From the NCBI RefSeq assembly GCF_011039085.1, contig NZ_JAAKEI010000008.1, positions 1 to 64,000 of the forward strand: a DNA stretch of 64,000 nt, in the 5' to 3' direction. The translations under genes were made by a program, and so were the position numbers. This document shows positions 8,738-17,024 of this stretch, piece by piece. Under the pieces are notes generated by a model. It was not told the DNA's origin. It worked only from the letters and a program-made list of their open reading frames with translations, and ran no database searches. Every line of letters begins with the position of its first letter. Position 1 is the stretch's first letter. This DNA is from Desulfovibrio sp. ZJ369. GTDB taxonomy: Bacteria > Desulfobacterota > Desulfovibrionia > Desulfovibrionales > Desulfovibrionaceae.

Positions 8738-9970
8738 ATGGACTGCCTGGACTTCCTTTTCTCAGAGCAAAACAACGTGCCTTCGCCCTGCTTTGTGCTG
8801 GACGCGGCGCGGCTTGCGGCCAATGCCGCCATTCTTGACAAGGTGCAGCGCCGCACGGGCGCGAAGATTCTGCTGGCCCTCAAGGGCTACGCGGCCTGGG
8901 CCACCTTTCCGCTGTTGTCGCGCTTCACGGGGCACGGGCCGCTCTGGGGCACATGCGCCAGTTCCGTGGACGAGGCGCGCCTGGGGCGGGAGCAATTCGG
9001 CGGTCAGGTGCATGCCTTTGCCGCGGCCTGGAGCGCGGAGGAAGTGGCCGAGCTGCTCGATCTGGCGGATCACATCGTCTTCAATTCCACGGCCCAGTGG
9101 CGGCAATTCCGGCCCGTCATCGAAGCCCGCAACCGCGCGTGCCGCGCGGGCCAGGCCATTGAATGCGGGCTGCGGATCAATCCCGAGCATTCCGAGGGCG
9201 CAACGCCCATCTATGATCCCTGCTCGCCGGGCTCGCGCCTGGGCATCCGGCAACGGGACTTTGAGCCCGCGGCGCTGGAAGGCATTTCGGGCCTGCATTT
9301 TCATACGCTGTGCGAGCAGGGCGCGGACGCCCTGGCCCGCACGCTCGCCGCCGTGGAAGAAAAATTCGGAGCCTGGCTGCCCGCGTGCCGCTGGATCAAT
9401 TTCGGCGGCGGCCACCATATCACCAGGCCGGGCTATGATCTGGATCTGCTCTGCCGTTGCCTGACGGACTGGCATGAGCGGTATCAGGCGCAAATTTATC
9501 TGGAACCCGGCGAGGCAGTGGCCCTCAATGCCGGATGGCTGACGGCCACGGTGCTGGACGTGATCCGCGCGGATATGCCCGTGGCGATTCTGGATGCCTC
9601 GGCGGCCTGCCACATGCCGGATGTGCTTGAAATGCCCTACCGGCCCGATGTTTATTATGCCCTGCACGGCAGGGCCGCTCGCGCCGGAGCGGCCGGGGAG
9701 CAGGCCTGGACCTGCCGCCTGGCGGGCAAGTCCTGTCTGGCCGGGGACGTGATCGGGGAATACAGTTTCGCGGGGCCCCTGCGGGTGGGCCAGAGACTGG
9801 TTTTCGGGGACATGGCCATTTACAGCATGGTCAAGACCACGACCTTCAACGGCCTGCGCCTGCCGTCCATCGGCATTTGCGAGCCGGACGGATCTGGCCC
9901 GGACGGGAAAAAACGTTTTTCTCTGCTGCGTTCTTTCACCTATGCGGATTTCAAGAACAGGTTGTCCTGA
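8738..9970 (+). CDS. nspC: Carboxynorspermidine decarboxylase
   Basis: This 410-residue PLP enzyme removes the carboxyl group from carboxynorspermidine or carboxyspermidine, the last step of this spermidine route. It has the alanine-racemase-like barrel with the PLP lysine in LLALKGYAAW (Lys49), a phosphate-binding glycine run (NFGGGHH), and EPGEAV. Length is slightly above usual. No clear ribosome-binding site precedes the ATG at 8738, because the upstream bases are a repeat half (TAGAGCGTTTTGCT). A TTG two codons earlier is an alternative start. Translation may depend on coupling to the preceding gene. Confidence 0.9.
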   Translation: MDCLDFLFSEQNNVPSPCFVLDAARLAANAAILDKVQRRTGAKILLALKGYAAWATFPLLSRFTGHGPLWGTCASSVDEARLGREQFGGQVHAFAAAWSAEEVAELLDLADHIVFNSTAQWRQFRPVIEARNRACRAGQAIECGLRINPEHSEGATPIYDPCSPGSRLGIRQRDFEPAALEGISGLHFHTLCEQGADALARTLAAVEEKFGAWLPACRWINFGGGHHITRPGYDLDLLCRCLTDWHERYQAQIYLEPGEAVALNAGWLTATVLDVIRADMPVAILDASAACHMPDVLEMPYRPDVYYALHGRAARAGAAGEQAWTCRLAGKSCLAGDVIGEYSFAGPLRVGQRLVFGDMAIYSMVKTTTFNGLRLPSIGICEPDGSGPDGKKRFSLLRSFTYADFKNRLS

Positions 9971-10037
9971 TCCGCAGGCCCAAAAGCCGCAACCCATCCG
10001 GATACGATGTGCGGCAGAAGCGGCGCGCTTCTCTTCT

Positions 10038-10180
10038 TTTAGAGCAGATTACCTTTGACTTTTTATGAAAGTCAAAGTGGCATTCAGGCGAAAAACGCGG
10101 TTTTCGCCTGAATGTACGCCGCATTGCGGCGGCTGCCGCTTTCGCGTCAGCAGAGCATTTTCAAAGAGAAATTGCTCTAG
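10038..10180. repeat. 143-bp composite palindromic element, copy A
   Basis: The ends read TTTAGAGC and GCTCTAG. Inside are two strong hairpins: CTTTGACTTT...GAAAGTCAAAG, and ATTCAGGCGAAAA...TTTTCGCCTGAAT (10082-10113). Copy B at 47654-47797 is nearly identical, with five differences by my count. The right end supplies the stop codon of the minus-strand deacetylase gene. The rest of the 9971-10176 gap holds no gene. Confidence 0.9.
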
Positions 10181-11154
10181 GAAACCGGCGCGCCCGCGGC
10201 ATGGCCTGCCGGGGGCAGAAGCGTGTTGTGCTGTTCAAGAGCCTGGCCGGGCAGAGGCGGGGCAGGGCTTTCCGGCTGCCAGGGCTTGCTGCTCCTGGCC
10301 AGGGGCACAGGGCCGGAGCCCGCGGGCCAACTGCGGGGCGGGGGCATCTCCGCGCTTTGCTTCACGGCCTCCATTTCATGCCGGGCAGCAAGGGGCATCT
10401 GGCCCGGCGTCTCGCGCAGCGAACGGCGCGTCATGAGCAGTCCGGGTTCAGGGTCCAGCACGCCTTCAAGATATTCGCTCACTGTCACAAAACGCTGGCA
10501 GCCGCCTGTACGCAGCTCTCTGATGATCCGGGGCAGATCCTCCACCGTGCTCTTGTGCGTGTCGTGAAACAGAAAGACGCCGCGCAACATGCCGGGGGGG
10601 TAGGCATAGCCGCGGGTGTTGTGTAACTTGGCGTAATCCGCGGGCAAGTGCTGCCAGTCGCGGCTGTCCACGGACCACAGCACCACCGAAAGACCCAGGG
10701 CCTCGGCGGCCTCAACCGTATGGGTATCAAATGCGCCATACGGCGGCCGCAAAAAGAGCGGCGCGGCCCCAAGGGAGCGCAGAACAGCGTCAGTGCGGCG
10801 GATTTCGTCGATTTTGCGCTCCGGCGCGAGCAGGCGAAGGTTGGGGTGCGAAAAGGAATGATTGCCCACCTCATGCCCTTCGGCCACAATCCGCCGCACA
10901 AGATCCGGGTACAGTTCGGCCTGCTGGCCCAGCACAAAGAAGGTGGCCGGGATGCCGTACTGGTTGAGCAGATCCAACAGTTGCGGCGTATTGCGCGAAG
11001 GCCCGTCGTCAAAGGTGATGGCGCAGAGATTTTCATTCATGCGCTGATCCATGATGCTGCCGCCGTCCAGCACGCGGGCCGGCAAGCTCTCGGCCATCAG
11101 GATCAGCAAAGCGCAAAGCGCGGCGATGTTGAGCGTTTTCAGGGAAAATTTCAT
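10177..11154 (-). CDS. Polysaccharide deacetylase (NodB domain), exported
   Basis: This protein of about 325 residues has a signal-peptide-like N-terminus and a NodB homology domain. Carbohydrate-esterase-4 motifs are present: TFDDGPS (catalytic Asp pair), HSFSHPNL (metal His residues) and RPPYGAF. It should remove acetyl groups from peptidoglycan, chitin-like or capsular sugars outside the membrane. The last 90 residues are Pro/Ala/Ser-rich and probably disordered. ATG 11154 is chosen; a GTG five codons upstream also fits. The TAG stop lies inside the repeat at 10038-10180. Confidence 0.9.
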   Translation of the reverse strand: MKFSLKTLNIAALCALLILMAESLPARVLDGGSIMDQRMNENLCAITFDDGPSRNTPQLLDLLNQYGIPATFFVLGQQAELYPDLVRRIVAEGHEVGNHSFSHPNLRLLAPERKIDEIRRTDAVLRSLGAAPLFLRPPYGAFDTHTVEAAEALGLSVVLWSVDSRDWQHLPADYAKLHNTRGYAYPPGMLRGVFLFHDTHKSTVEDLPRIIRELRTGGCQRFVTVSEYLEGVLDPEPGLLMTRRSLRETPGQMPLAARHEMEAVKQSAEMPPPRSWPAGSGPVPLARSSKPWQPESPAPPLPGQALEQHNTLLPPAGHAAGAPVS

Positions 11155-11319
11155 TATGCAATCCGCCACTCACTGAAGTTCTGTAAAACAGGTAACACTC
11201 CCCATGACGGCTCGCAAGGCGGCGCGCGCAGGTCATGCCGTAACGTAAAAAATTAGTTAATAAAATTACTAAGTTAAAAAATAATATTTGTAAAAATTTT
11301 TTTACCGGGCTGATTCCGC

Positions 11320-11346
11320 TTGACTCCGGCGGCGGTTTTACATAAA
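11320..11346 (+). promoter_or_regulatory. Probable sigma70 promoter of the tRNA-Val/tRNA-Asp operon
   Basis: TTGACT (11320-11325) is followed by the -10-like stretch TACATAAA (11339-11346). The spacing is short if CATAAA is used. A strongly AT-rich run (about 11250-11305) lies upstream, possibly acting as an UP element. tRNA-Val starts 14 nt downstream. Confidence 0.5.
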
Positions 11347-11359
11347 AGGTTGCTTCCGA

Positions 11360-11435
11360 GGGCAGTTAGCTCAGCTGGTAGAGCACCGCCTTCACACGGC
11401 GGGGGCCACAGGTTCAAGTCCTGTACTGCCCACCA
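11360..11435 (+). tRNA. tRNA-Val (anticodon CAC)
   Basis: A complete cloverleaf is visible. The acceptor GGGCAGT pairs with ACTGCCC, the anticodon stem CCGCC/GGCGG encloses loop TTCACAC, and the T arm has GGTTCAAGTCC. CCA is encoded. Confidence 0.97.
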
Positions 11436-11437
11436 AC

Positions 11438-11514
<77 letters not shown>

Positions 11515-11539
11515 AATTTGCGCCAGGGCCTGCCCTGGA

Positions 11540-11580
11540 AAGCCGGGAATCTTACAGTCGGTAAGGTTCCCGGCTTTTTT
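11540..11580 (+). terminator. Rho-independent terminator of the tRNA operon
   Basis: A 10-bp stem (AAGCCGGGAA at 11540-11549 with TTCCCGGCTT at 11567-11576) runs into a run of six T. Confidence 0.9.
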
Positions 11581-11832
11581 GCATGGATCCCCCCCGCGCT
11601 GCGGGGGCAAAACGCTCCAGGCCGCCCGCAAGGGGGGGGCGCAGGCCTGTCGCGCCGAAAGGCGCATGGCTGTCAAAAATGCCGCAGCCGCATGGCGCGA
11701 ACTGTTCAGGCAAGCCGTGTACCGCGAAGATCCAGCGTTGGCCGACTTTTTGCATATATGCAGGCATGTTTGTATTCCGATTGTGACGGCATACGGCCGC
11801 ACATCGGGCCGCCATGCCAAAGCGAGGTTTGC

Positions 11833-12429
11833 ATGAAGCCTGTCATCTGGTTGCTGGGTCTTTCCGGGAGCGGAAAAACCACCCTGGGTTCTTTGCTGCG
11901 TCTGTACCTGGAAGCGCAGGGCCATGAAACGGAATTTATTGATGGGGATCGCTTTCGCCGCCAGTTCGGCTTCAGCGGTTTTCGGCCTGAAGATCGTCTG
12001 CGCAATATTGAGGCCATGCGTGAGCATGTGCTGCAACTGCACGCGCAGGACAAAATTTGCGTTGTGGCTGCCATCACGCCCTATGCGAGCATGCGCCAGA
12101 AAAACCGCGAGCAGATTCCCCTGTATCGCGAGGTCTGGGTGCGTTGCTCCCTGAGCACGCTTGTGCAACGTGACACCAAGGGGCTTTACGCCAGGGCCGC
12201 GCGCGGGGAAGTGGATCTGCTGACCGGCGTCTCTGATGCCTTCGACGAGCCGCTCGGCACAGATTGCATCATTGATACGGATCAGCTCTCGCTGGCTGAA
12301 AGCTACCTTGCGCTGCGCGATCTTGCGTTGAGCGCCCTGGCCGAGGGTCGGAACTGGCGGCGCATGCAACCGGAATTGTCGCCCGAAGTCGTGCAGGGCA
12401 GTCTGCGGCACGCGGAAGTGTTCATGTAG
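11833..12429 (+). CDS. Adenylylsulfate (APS) kinase-like protein
   Basis: This 198-residue protein has a P-loop GLSGSGKTT at 9-17 and the CysC-type DGDRFR, followed by a GFSGFRPEDRLRNI segment that corresponds to the APS-binding region of APS kinases. The usual reaction is ATP plus APS giving PAPS. Sulfate reducers respire APS directly, so a CysC homologue here may serve sulfation or another nucleotide-activating role. The substrate residues diverge from classical CysC, so specificity is not certain. Start ATG 11833 follows GCGAGGTTTGC. About 250 bp of non-coding sequence separate it from the tRNA terminator. Confidence 0.8.
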   Translation: MKPVIWLLGLSGSGKTTLGSLLRLYLEAQGHETEFIDGDRFRRQFGFSGFRPEDRLRNIEAMREHVLQLHAQDKICVVAAITPYASMRQKNREQIPLYREVWVRCSLSTLVQRDTKGLYARAARGEVDLLTGVSDAFDEPLGTDCIIDTDQLSLAESYLALRDLALSALAEGRNWRRMQPELSPEVVQGSLRHAEVFM

Positions 12430-12568
12430 TATTTATTGCCGCATCAGGATGCTGGCCCTTGCCGCGCGGCGCACGCTGGGCGGCAGGGCAGTCCGGAGGC
12501 GGACGCGGCGCGCACGCGCGTGAGCCCTCGCTGTGCCAGTCATGAGCCGCCGGAGAGCGGAAACAATA

Positions 12569-12598
12569 CGACGGCCGGATCGATCAATCCGGCCGTCG
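12569..12598 (-). terminator. Terminator hairpin after tRNA-Arg
   Basis: A 12-bp perfect stem (12569-12580 with 12587-12598) with a 6-nt loop begins 10 bp past the tRNA-Arg 3' end. On the minus strand it is followed by the T-rich TATTGTTT. Confidence 0.75.
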
Positions 12599-12607
12599 CT
12601 TGCATTC

Positions 12608-12684
<77 letters not shown>

Positions 12685-12697
12685 ATGGGGAAATGTT

Positions 12698-12726
12698 TAC
12701 ATAGCTTCTGTGCGGAACCGCGTCAA
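12698..12726 (-). promoter_or_regulatory. Sigma70 promoter of tRNA-Arg
   Basis: On the minus strand, TTGACG (12726-12721) and TATGTA (12703-12698) are separated by exactly 17 bp. The predicted transcript would begin about 7 bp before the mature tRNA. Confidence 0.8.
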
Positions 12727-12912
12727 GTCAGGATATTCAGAGAGGCATTCACCTTTTTGATGATTTTTTGAAAAATTCATTTTGAATTTCAGATGGTTGC
12801 AATACTATTTTCATTGAAGGCATGAATGTCTCGAAGCGCGCCCTGGATTGCAGCCCGATTGTTTTTGTGGGATAAAACAGGCTGAAACGCTTGAATCGGA
12901 AAAGGAAAAAGT

Positions 12913-13491
12913 ATGCCGGAAATTCTGGTGGGCGTTAGCGGGGCCAGCGGCATGCCCCTTGCCTTGTGCGTCCTGCGGGAACTGGCGGCCATGCCCGATG
13001 TGCGGGTTCACTGCATCATTTCCCAGGGAGCGCGGGCTGTCTTGCAGGCCGAATGCGGCGCGGGCCCGGAATTGCTCGCCGCGTATGCCGATCATCTTTA
13101 TGAGCCCGACGATCTCGCGGCCGGTCCGGCCAGCGGCTCCTGGTGGCATGGCAAGCGGCCTGCCGCCATGCTGATTCTGCCATGTTCCATGGGCACCCTG
13201 GGCGCTCTGGCCTCCGGGGCCACGCGCAATCTTGTCCAGCGCGCGGGCGACGTGGTCCTCAAAGAGGGTTTGCGCCTGGTGCTGGTCACCCGCGAGAGCC
13301 CGCTCTCCGCCGTGCATTTGCGCAACATGCTCGCGCTGCGCGAAGCCGGAGCCGTAATTATGCCTTTTTCACCGGGCTTTTATCTGCGCCCTCAGAGTCT
13401 TGAGGATATCTTGCTCCAGACCAGCGGGCGAATTTTCGATCAACTGGGCCTGGAGCACAATCAAAAACGCTGGGCTGAAAACAATAAATGA
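12913..13491 (+). CDS. ubiX: UbiX-family flavin prenyltransferase
   Basis: UbiX attaches a dimethylallyl group to FMN, making the prenylated flavin used by UbiD-type decarboxylases. The protein is 192 residues, normal length. It starts [17 protein letters not shown], the FMN-binding glycine motif, and contains [26 protein letters not shown], shown here only in overview, with the family's Ser/Arg residues. No ubiD homologue lies nearby. The upstream region is AT-rich, with a possible TTGAAT-N18-TATTTT promoter at 12782-12811. AAAGGAAA precedes the ATG. Confidence 0.93.
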   Translation: MPEILVGVSGASGMPLALCVLRELAAMPDVRVHCIISQGARAVLQAECGAGPELLAAYADHLYEPDDLAAGPASGSWWHGKRPAAMLILPCSMGTLGALASGATRNLVQRAGDVVLKEGLRLVLVTRESPLSAVHLRNMLALREAGAVIMPFSPGFYLRPQSLEDILLQTSGRIFDQLGLEHNQKRWAENNK

Positions 13492-13501
13492 GGACAAAGC
13501 A

Positions 13502-14188
13502 ATGAGCGAAATAACCTGGTACGGACATTCAGCCTTTAAAATCAGCGCGCCGCAGGCGCATGTGCTGATTGATCCCTTTTTTACTCCCGCCTCCGGCGTG
13601 AACGCGGACAACGCAGGCCCGGTGGATATGCTGCTGGTGACGCATGATCACGGGGATCATGTGGGCCAGGCTGTGGCTGTCTGCCGCAAGAGCGGGGCCA
13701 TGCTGGGCGCCATTGTGGGCACGGCCGCGAAATTGATGGAAGCGGGCGTGCCCGAGGCCCAGATTCTCAACGGCATCGGTTTCAATATGGGCGGCACTCA
13801 GGAATGCAAGGGCATCAGGGCAACCATGACCCAGGCTTTCCATTCCAGCGAATCGGGCGCGCCGGCCGGCTATATCATTGAGATGCCTGACGGGCTGACG
13901 GTCTACCATGCAGGCGATACCTGCATTTTCAGCTCCATGGAACTCTGGGGGCAGCTGTACGCCATTGACGTGGCTCTGCTGCCCATCGGCGGGGTGTTCA
14001 CCATGGATGCGCGGCAGGCGGCCCTGGCTTGCAAACTGCTGGGCTGCAAGTCCGTGATCCCCATGCATTGGGGCACCTTCCCGGTTCTGGCCCAGAGCAC
14101 TGCGGATTTTCAGACGCAACTGGCAAAAGTCTGCCCCGGCTGCGATTGCGTGACCATGCGCCCGGGTCAGACCTTGTCCTTCGTCTGA
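13502..14188 (+). CDS. UPF0173-type metal-dependent hydrolase
   Basis: This 228-residue protein has the metallo-beta-lactamase fold. The motif THDHGDH (around residues 46-52) binds two metals, further His/Asp ligands sit in YHAGDT and MHWGTF, and the N-terminal ITWYGHSAF is typical of the UPF0173 group. The substrate is unknown. The gene starts 10 bp after ubiX with GAGGA before the ATG, so the two are probably co-transcribed. It is convergent with motB, and a TAGAGC palindrome lies between. Confidence 0.88.
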   Translation: MSEITWYGHSAFKISAPQAHVLIDPFFTPASGVNADNAGPVDMLLVTHDHGDHVGQAVAVCRKSGAMLGAIVGTAAKLMEAGVPEAQILNGIGFNMGGTQECKGIRATMTQAFHSSESGAPAGYIIEMPDGLTVYHAGDTCIFSSMELWGQLYAIDVALLPIGGVFTMDARQAALACKLLGCKSVIPMHWGTFPVLAQSTADFQTQLAKVCPGCDCVTMRPGQTLSFV

Positions 14189-14328
14189 GCGGGCAAGACC
14201 GTCTGCCGGGGGGAGCGAGAGCCTTCCCGGCCCGAGCGTTTTCAGATTCCAATGGAAGCGGGCGCTCCTCCGGCACGCCACCGGAAAGCAGGTAAAATCC
14301 GGCTTCGCCGGTGCGACGCGGGAGCTTT

Positions 14329-14365
14329 AGAGCATTTAGCTGATTTTCATGAGCAAAACGCTCTA
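14329..14365. repeat. TAGAGC palindrome at the motB stop codon
   Basis: Arms AGAGCATTTAGCT and GCAAAACGCTCT surround a short loop. Read on the minus strand, the element begins TAGAGCGTTTTGC, and this TAG is the motB stop. It lies between convergent genes and may terminate transcription in both directions. Confidence 0.8.
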
Positions 14366-15070
14366 ATACACCACGTTGTAGGACATGACCTCAGGACGGT
14401 GAAAAAAGAATTCCACGCGCCTGTTCATGGCCCGGCTTTGTTCGTCAATGCCCGGTTTGAGCGGGCGGGCGTCGCCGTAGGCCACGCCGCGCAGGCGCGT
14501 GGGTTTGACGCCGTGCTCGGCCAGATAGCGCAGCGTCGCAGCGGCACGCGCGCCGGAGAGCTCCCAGGCTGACGGATACGGCTGTTTGATCTCGGCGGTG
14601 TCGGCATGGCCGCGCACCACCAGATAAAGATTGTAATCCTTCATGATCTCCAGCACGCTTTGCAGCATTTTTTCGCCCTCGGGCAGAAGCTCCACGGAGC
14701 CGGGCTTGAACATCACGTCGGAGTTGACGCGCAACTGCACGCCCACGTCATCGGCGCTGATGCCCGAAGAGTTTTGCGGCACGGCGTCAGCCATGAGCAT
14801 TTGCTTGATCTTCTGGGCAATGGCGTAGTGGGATTTCTGAACCTCGTTGATTTTGAGATCCCGGGTGTCGATTTTGTCCGTGTTCTGAATAAAGGGATTA
14901 TTGGATATCGGCGAGGTAGAGCTGGAGTCAAAATTACGTTCGCCGCTGAAATACGCCGCAAGACCGGCTCTGGTTTCCGGGGGCACCATATTCAGAACCC
15001 AGAGCAGGAGAAAGAAAGCCATCATGGCTGTGACAAAGTCGGCATACGCGACTTTCCATGCACTTCCCAT
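14363..15070 (-). CDS. motB: Flagellar motor stator protein MotB
   Basis: This 235-residue protein forms the peptidoglycan-anchored half of the stator. A single membrane segment near the N-terminus contains the proton-conducting Asp11 in YADFVTAMMAFF. The C-terminal OmpA-like domain (about 110-225) carries the peptidoglycan-binding pattern VRGHADTAEI and LSGARAAATLRYL. It is shorter at the N-terminus than enteric MotB, which is common. motA lies upstream on the same strand but is separated by 307 bp, unusually far for a stator pair. Confidence 0.93.
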   Translation of the reverse strand: MGSAWKVAYADFVTAMMAFFLLLWVLNMVPPETRAGLAAYFSGERNFDSSSTSPISNNPFIQNTDKIDTRDLKINEVQKSHYAIAQKIKQMLMADAVPQNSSGISADDVGVQLRVNSDVMFKPGSVELLPEGEKMLQSVLEIMKDYNLYLVVRGHADTAEIKQPYPSAWELSGARAAATLRYLAEHGVKPTRLRGVAYGDARPLKPGIDEQSRAMNRRVEFFFHRPEVMSYNVVY

Positions 15071-15377
15071 ACAGTTCTCCCGGGCTGAAACGCAAAGGCC
15101 GGGAAAGCCCGGCCGAATACTTCCGCAAAAGAGCGGCGGGCTGCGTCAAGCAGAGGCTTCCAGTATCGCCTCACACAGAAAACTTCGTTGGCTGTGTGAG
15201 GATCCTTTGGCCGAAAGCGTGATTATCGTTGCTGCCGGGCCCGTACGGCTCCTTCGTCGCCAACGGGGCAGCTCTGGGGCCGCCTTCGGTCGCTCCGGCT
15301 CGCTCACGCCGCCGTTGGCGCGGGCCGGACTTCCGGCCCTCAGGCCAGTACCCCTGTAAAGCATACTGGCACAGGGG
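15071..15377. other. motA-motB spacer with several hairpins
   Basis: No gene is visible. The spacer holds a 10-bp inverted repeat (CCTCACACAG 15169-15178 with CTGTGTGAGG 15192-15201) and an 8-bp GC stem (15322-15329 with 15332-15339). It also holds two interleaved inverted repeats directly after the motA stop: CCAGTA/TACTGG at 15345-15369 and CCCCTGT/ACAGGGG at 15351-15377. The last two cannot form together easily and may be alternative folds. Confidence 0.6.
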
Positions 15378-16226
15378 CTAGCCGTTTCTGAGCTTTTCTT
15401 CCATTTCCGAAAAATGCGGACGGAACGGGTAGGGAATGGTCCGGCGGCCGTATTCCACGGCGATCAGAGGCGTGGAACCCCGGATGGCGGCGGCCACTGC
15501 TTCCTTGATCGCATGATAATAAAAATGCTCCTCGGACACAAAGTTTTCAAGCTTGGCGCCCATGGGGCCGAACAGGCCGTAGCAGCAGAGAATACCGAAA
15601 AACGTGCCCACCAGCGCCGCGCCGATATAGTGGCCGAGCACTTCCGGCGGTTCATTGATCTTGCCCATGGCCAGCACGACGCCCAGCACGCAGGCCACAA
15701 TGCCCATGCCCGGCATGGACTCGGCCATGTGGCTCACGGCGTGCGCGGGCAGCATGCCTTCCTCGCGCATGGTGGCAATATCCACATCCATGAGACTGTC
15801 TATGTCCGCCGGATCGCCGGTGGTCAGGTACACGCGCAGAGTGTCGCCGATGAAGTTGACGATTTTGGTGTCCTTGGAAACAGCGGGGTATTTGCTGAAA
15901 ATCGGGCTGGATTCTGGTTTTTCCACATCGCTTTCAATGCTGATCACGCCTTCGCGGTGCATTTTGGAAAAAAGCGCGTAGAGCAGGGCCAGGGTTTCCA
16001 GATAGCGGGTCTTGCTGGATCCGGGGTCTGCGAAGAGATGTTTCATGCTCTTCATGATCAGACCAAAGGTGTACTTGGTCTGCGAGCCGAAAAAAGCTCC
16101 CAGGCCGCAGCCCAGAATGATGATGAATTCCGCAGGCTGGAAAAGCACGCCCCATTCGCCGTGGGACAGGGTATAACCGGTAAAGACCGAGCCCGCAACG
16201 ATGGCTAAACCGATAAGTAAGTACAT
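15378..16226 (-). CDS. motA: Flagellar motor stator protein MotA
   Basis: This 282-residue inner-membrane protein has four predicted membrane segments (about 1-20, 30-50, 170-190 and 200-220), normal MotA length, and a cytoplasmic loop with charged residues that contact FliG. The C-terminal half has the conserved PGMGIVACVLGVVLAMG segment. It works with MotB as the proton channel of the flagellar stator. The start ATG at 16226 fits the family N-terminus (MYLLIGLAIVAGSV). A sigma28-like site lies about 560 bp upstream. Confidence 0.95.
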   Translation of the reverse strand: MYLLIGLAIVAGSVFTGYTLSHGEWGVLFQPAEFIIILGCGLGAFFGSQTKYTFGLIMKSMKHLFADPGSSKTRYLETLALLYALFSKMHREGVISIESDVEKPESSPIFSKYPAVSKDTKIVNFIGDTLRVYLTTGDPADIDSLMDVDIATMREEGMLPAHAVSHMAESMPGMGIVACVLGVVLAMGKINEPPEVLGHYIGAALVGTFFGILCCYGLFGPMGAKLENFVSEEHFYYHAIKEAVAAAIRGSTPLIAVEYGRRTIPYPFRPHFSEMEEKLRNG

Positions 16227-17024
16227 ACGTTGCCGCCTGTACGTTCACTGCATGCAATGTTCGCCTCTCTCACTCCACAGGGAGGCCACGGACAAGGACG
16301 TAAAACGCCGGGCGTCCGTTGGCATGCGTCATTTTTCAAAGAGTATCCGTGGGCCTGCCGCCCAATCGGGGCATTTGCCTTCCGACTTCGTCAAGCTGCG
16401 CTTTCTGTGAAAGGAATGTATCATAACGCTGCTGTCCTCAGCCGTAAAGTGGCTGGGTCGCCAGAAGCTGAGGACAGAGCACTTTCCCTTTGAAATTGCT
16501 CTGGCCAAGCGTCTGCAAAACTTTGAGATTGTGCACTCTCAAAGGTATTCTGCTCCAGTGTCAGCCTTGACAAGGCGACACTACAAGACCCAAGGGGGGA
16601 CGCGGCGGCGTCGCCGTGCGTAAGCGCGAACCAGACTTTTTCGCGAACGATCCTGCAAAAATTTCACGCAGAAGACTGTATGAATTTTTTGCAATCAGAC
16701 ACGAGAATACACTCCTTCCGCACCAGCTTGCTTTTCGTGCCGCAAAGGCAAAATTTTTCAATGAAGAGACAGCTTCCAGCGTTCTTATCGCCCGGCGGAA
16801 AAAAATCTTTAGCCCCAAACGCTGGAATGGAAAGACTTGTACGCCGCTCCCGAAGCCGTGCAACGTTAAAAAAGATCACAGTACTCTGAATGATTCTGAC
16901 AGAAAGGGCCTGTACGCGACAGGCGTCAAGGCGGCGAAGGCCCTGCCCCTGAGCCGGCATGACCGGTAGCCGAAAGTTTTGCAGGCCTCATGGTTCCCCT
17001 GCTCCGACACAATTTCAGTCCGGA
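16227..17024. other. 800-bp non-coding region upstream of motA
   Basis: No convincing gene is seen in either direction. The region holds an 11-bp inverted repeat, CTGTCCTCAGC (16432-16442) with GCTGAGGACAG (16467-16477), and degenerate TAGAGC-like arms at 16475-16502. Another small inverted repeat lies near 16525-16545, and a sigma28-like promoter at 16785-16811 points towards motA. Such length could hide a small RNA. Confidence 0.5.
16785..16811 (-). promoter_or_regulatory. Candidate sigma28 (FliA) promoter facing motA
   Basis: On the minus strand, TAAA (16811-16808), a 15-bp spacer and GGCGATAA (16792-16785) match the flagellar consensus TAAA-N15-GCCGATAA with one mismatch. The implied leader to motA is about 550 nt, which is long and lowers confidence. 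Confidence 0.45.

Noticed and set aside
15345-15377. H-type pseudoknot formed by the interleaved repeats
   Set aside because: The third loop would have zero nucleotides, which is sterically unlikely, so only alternative hairpins are proposed.
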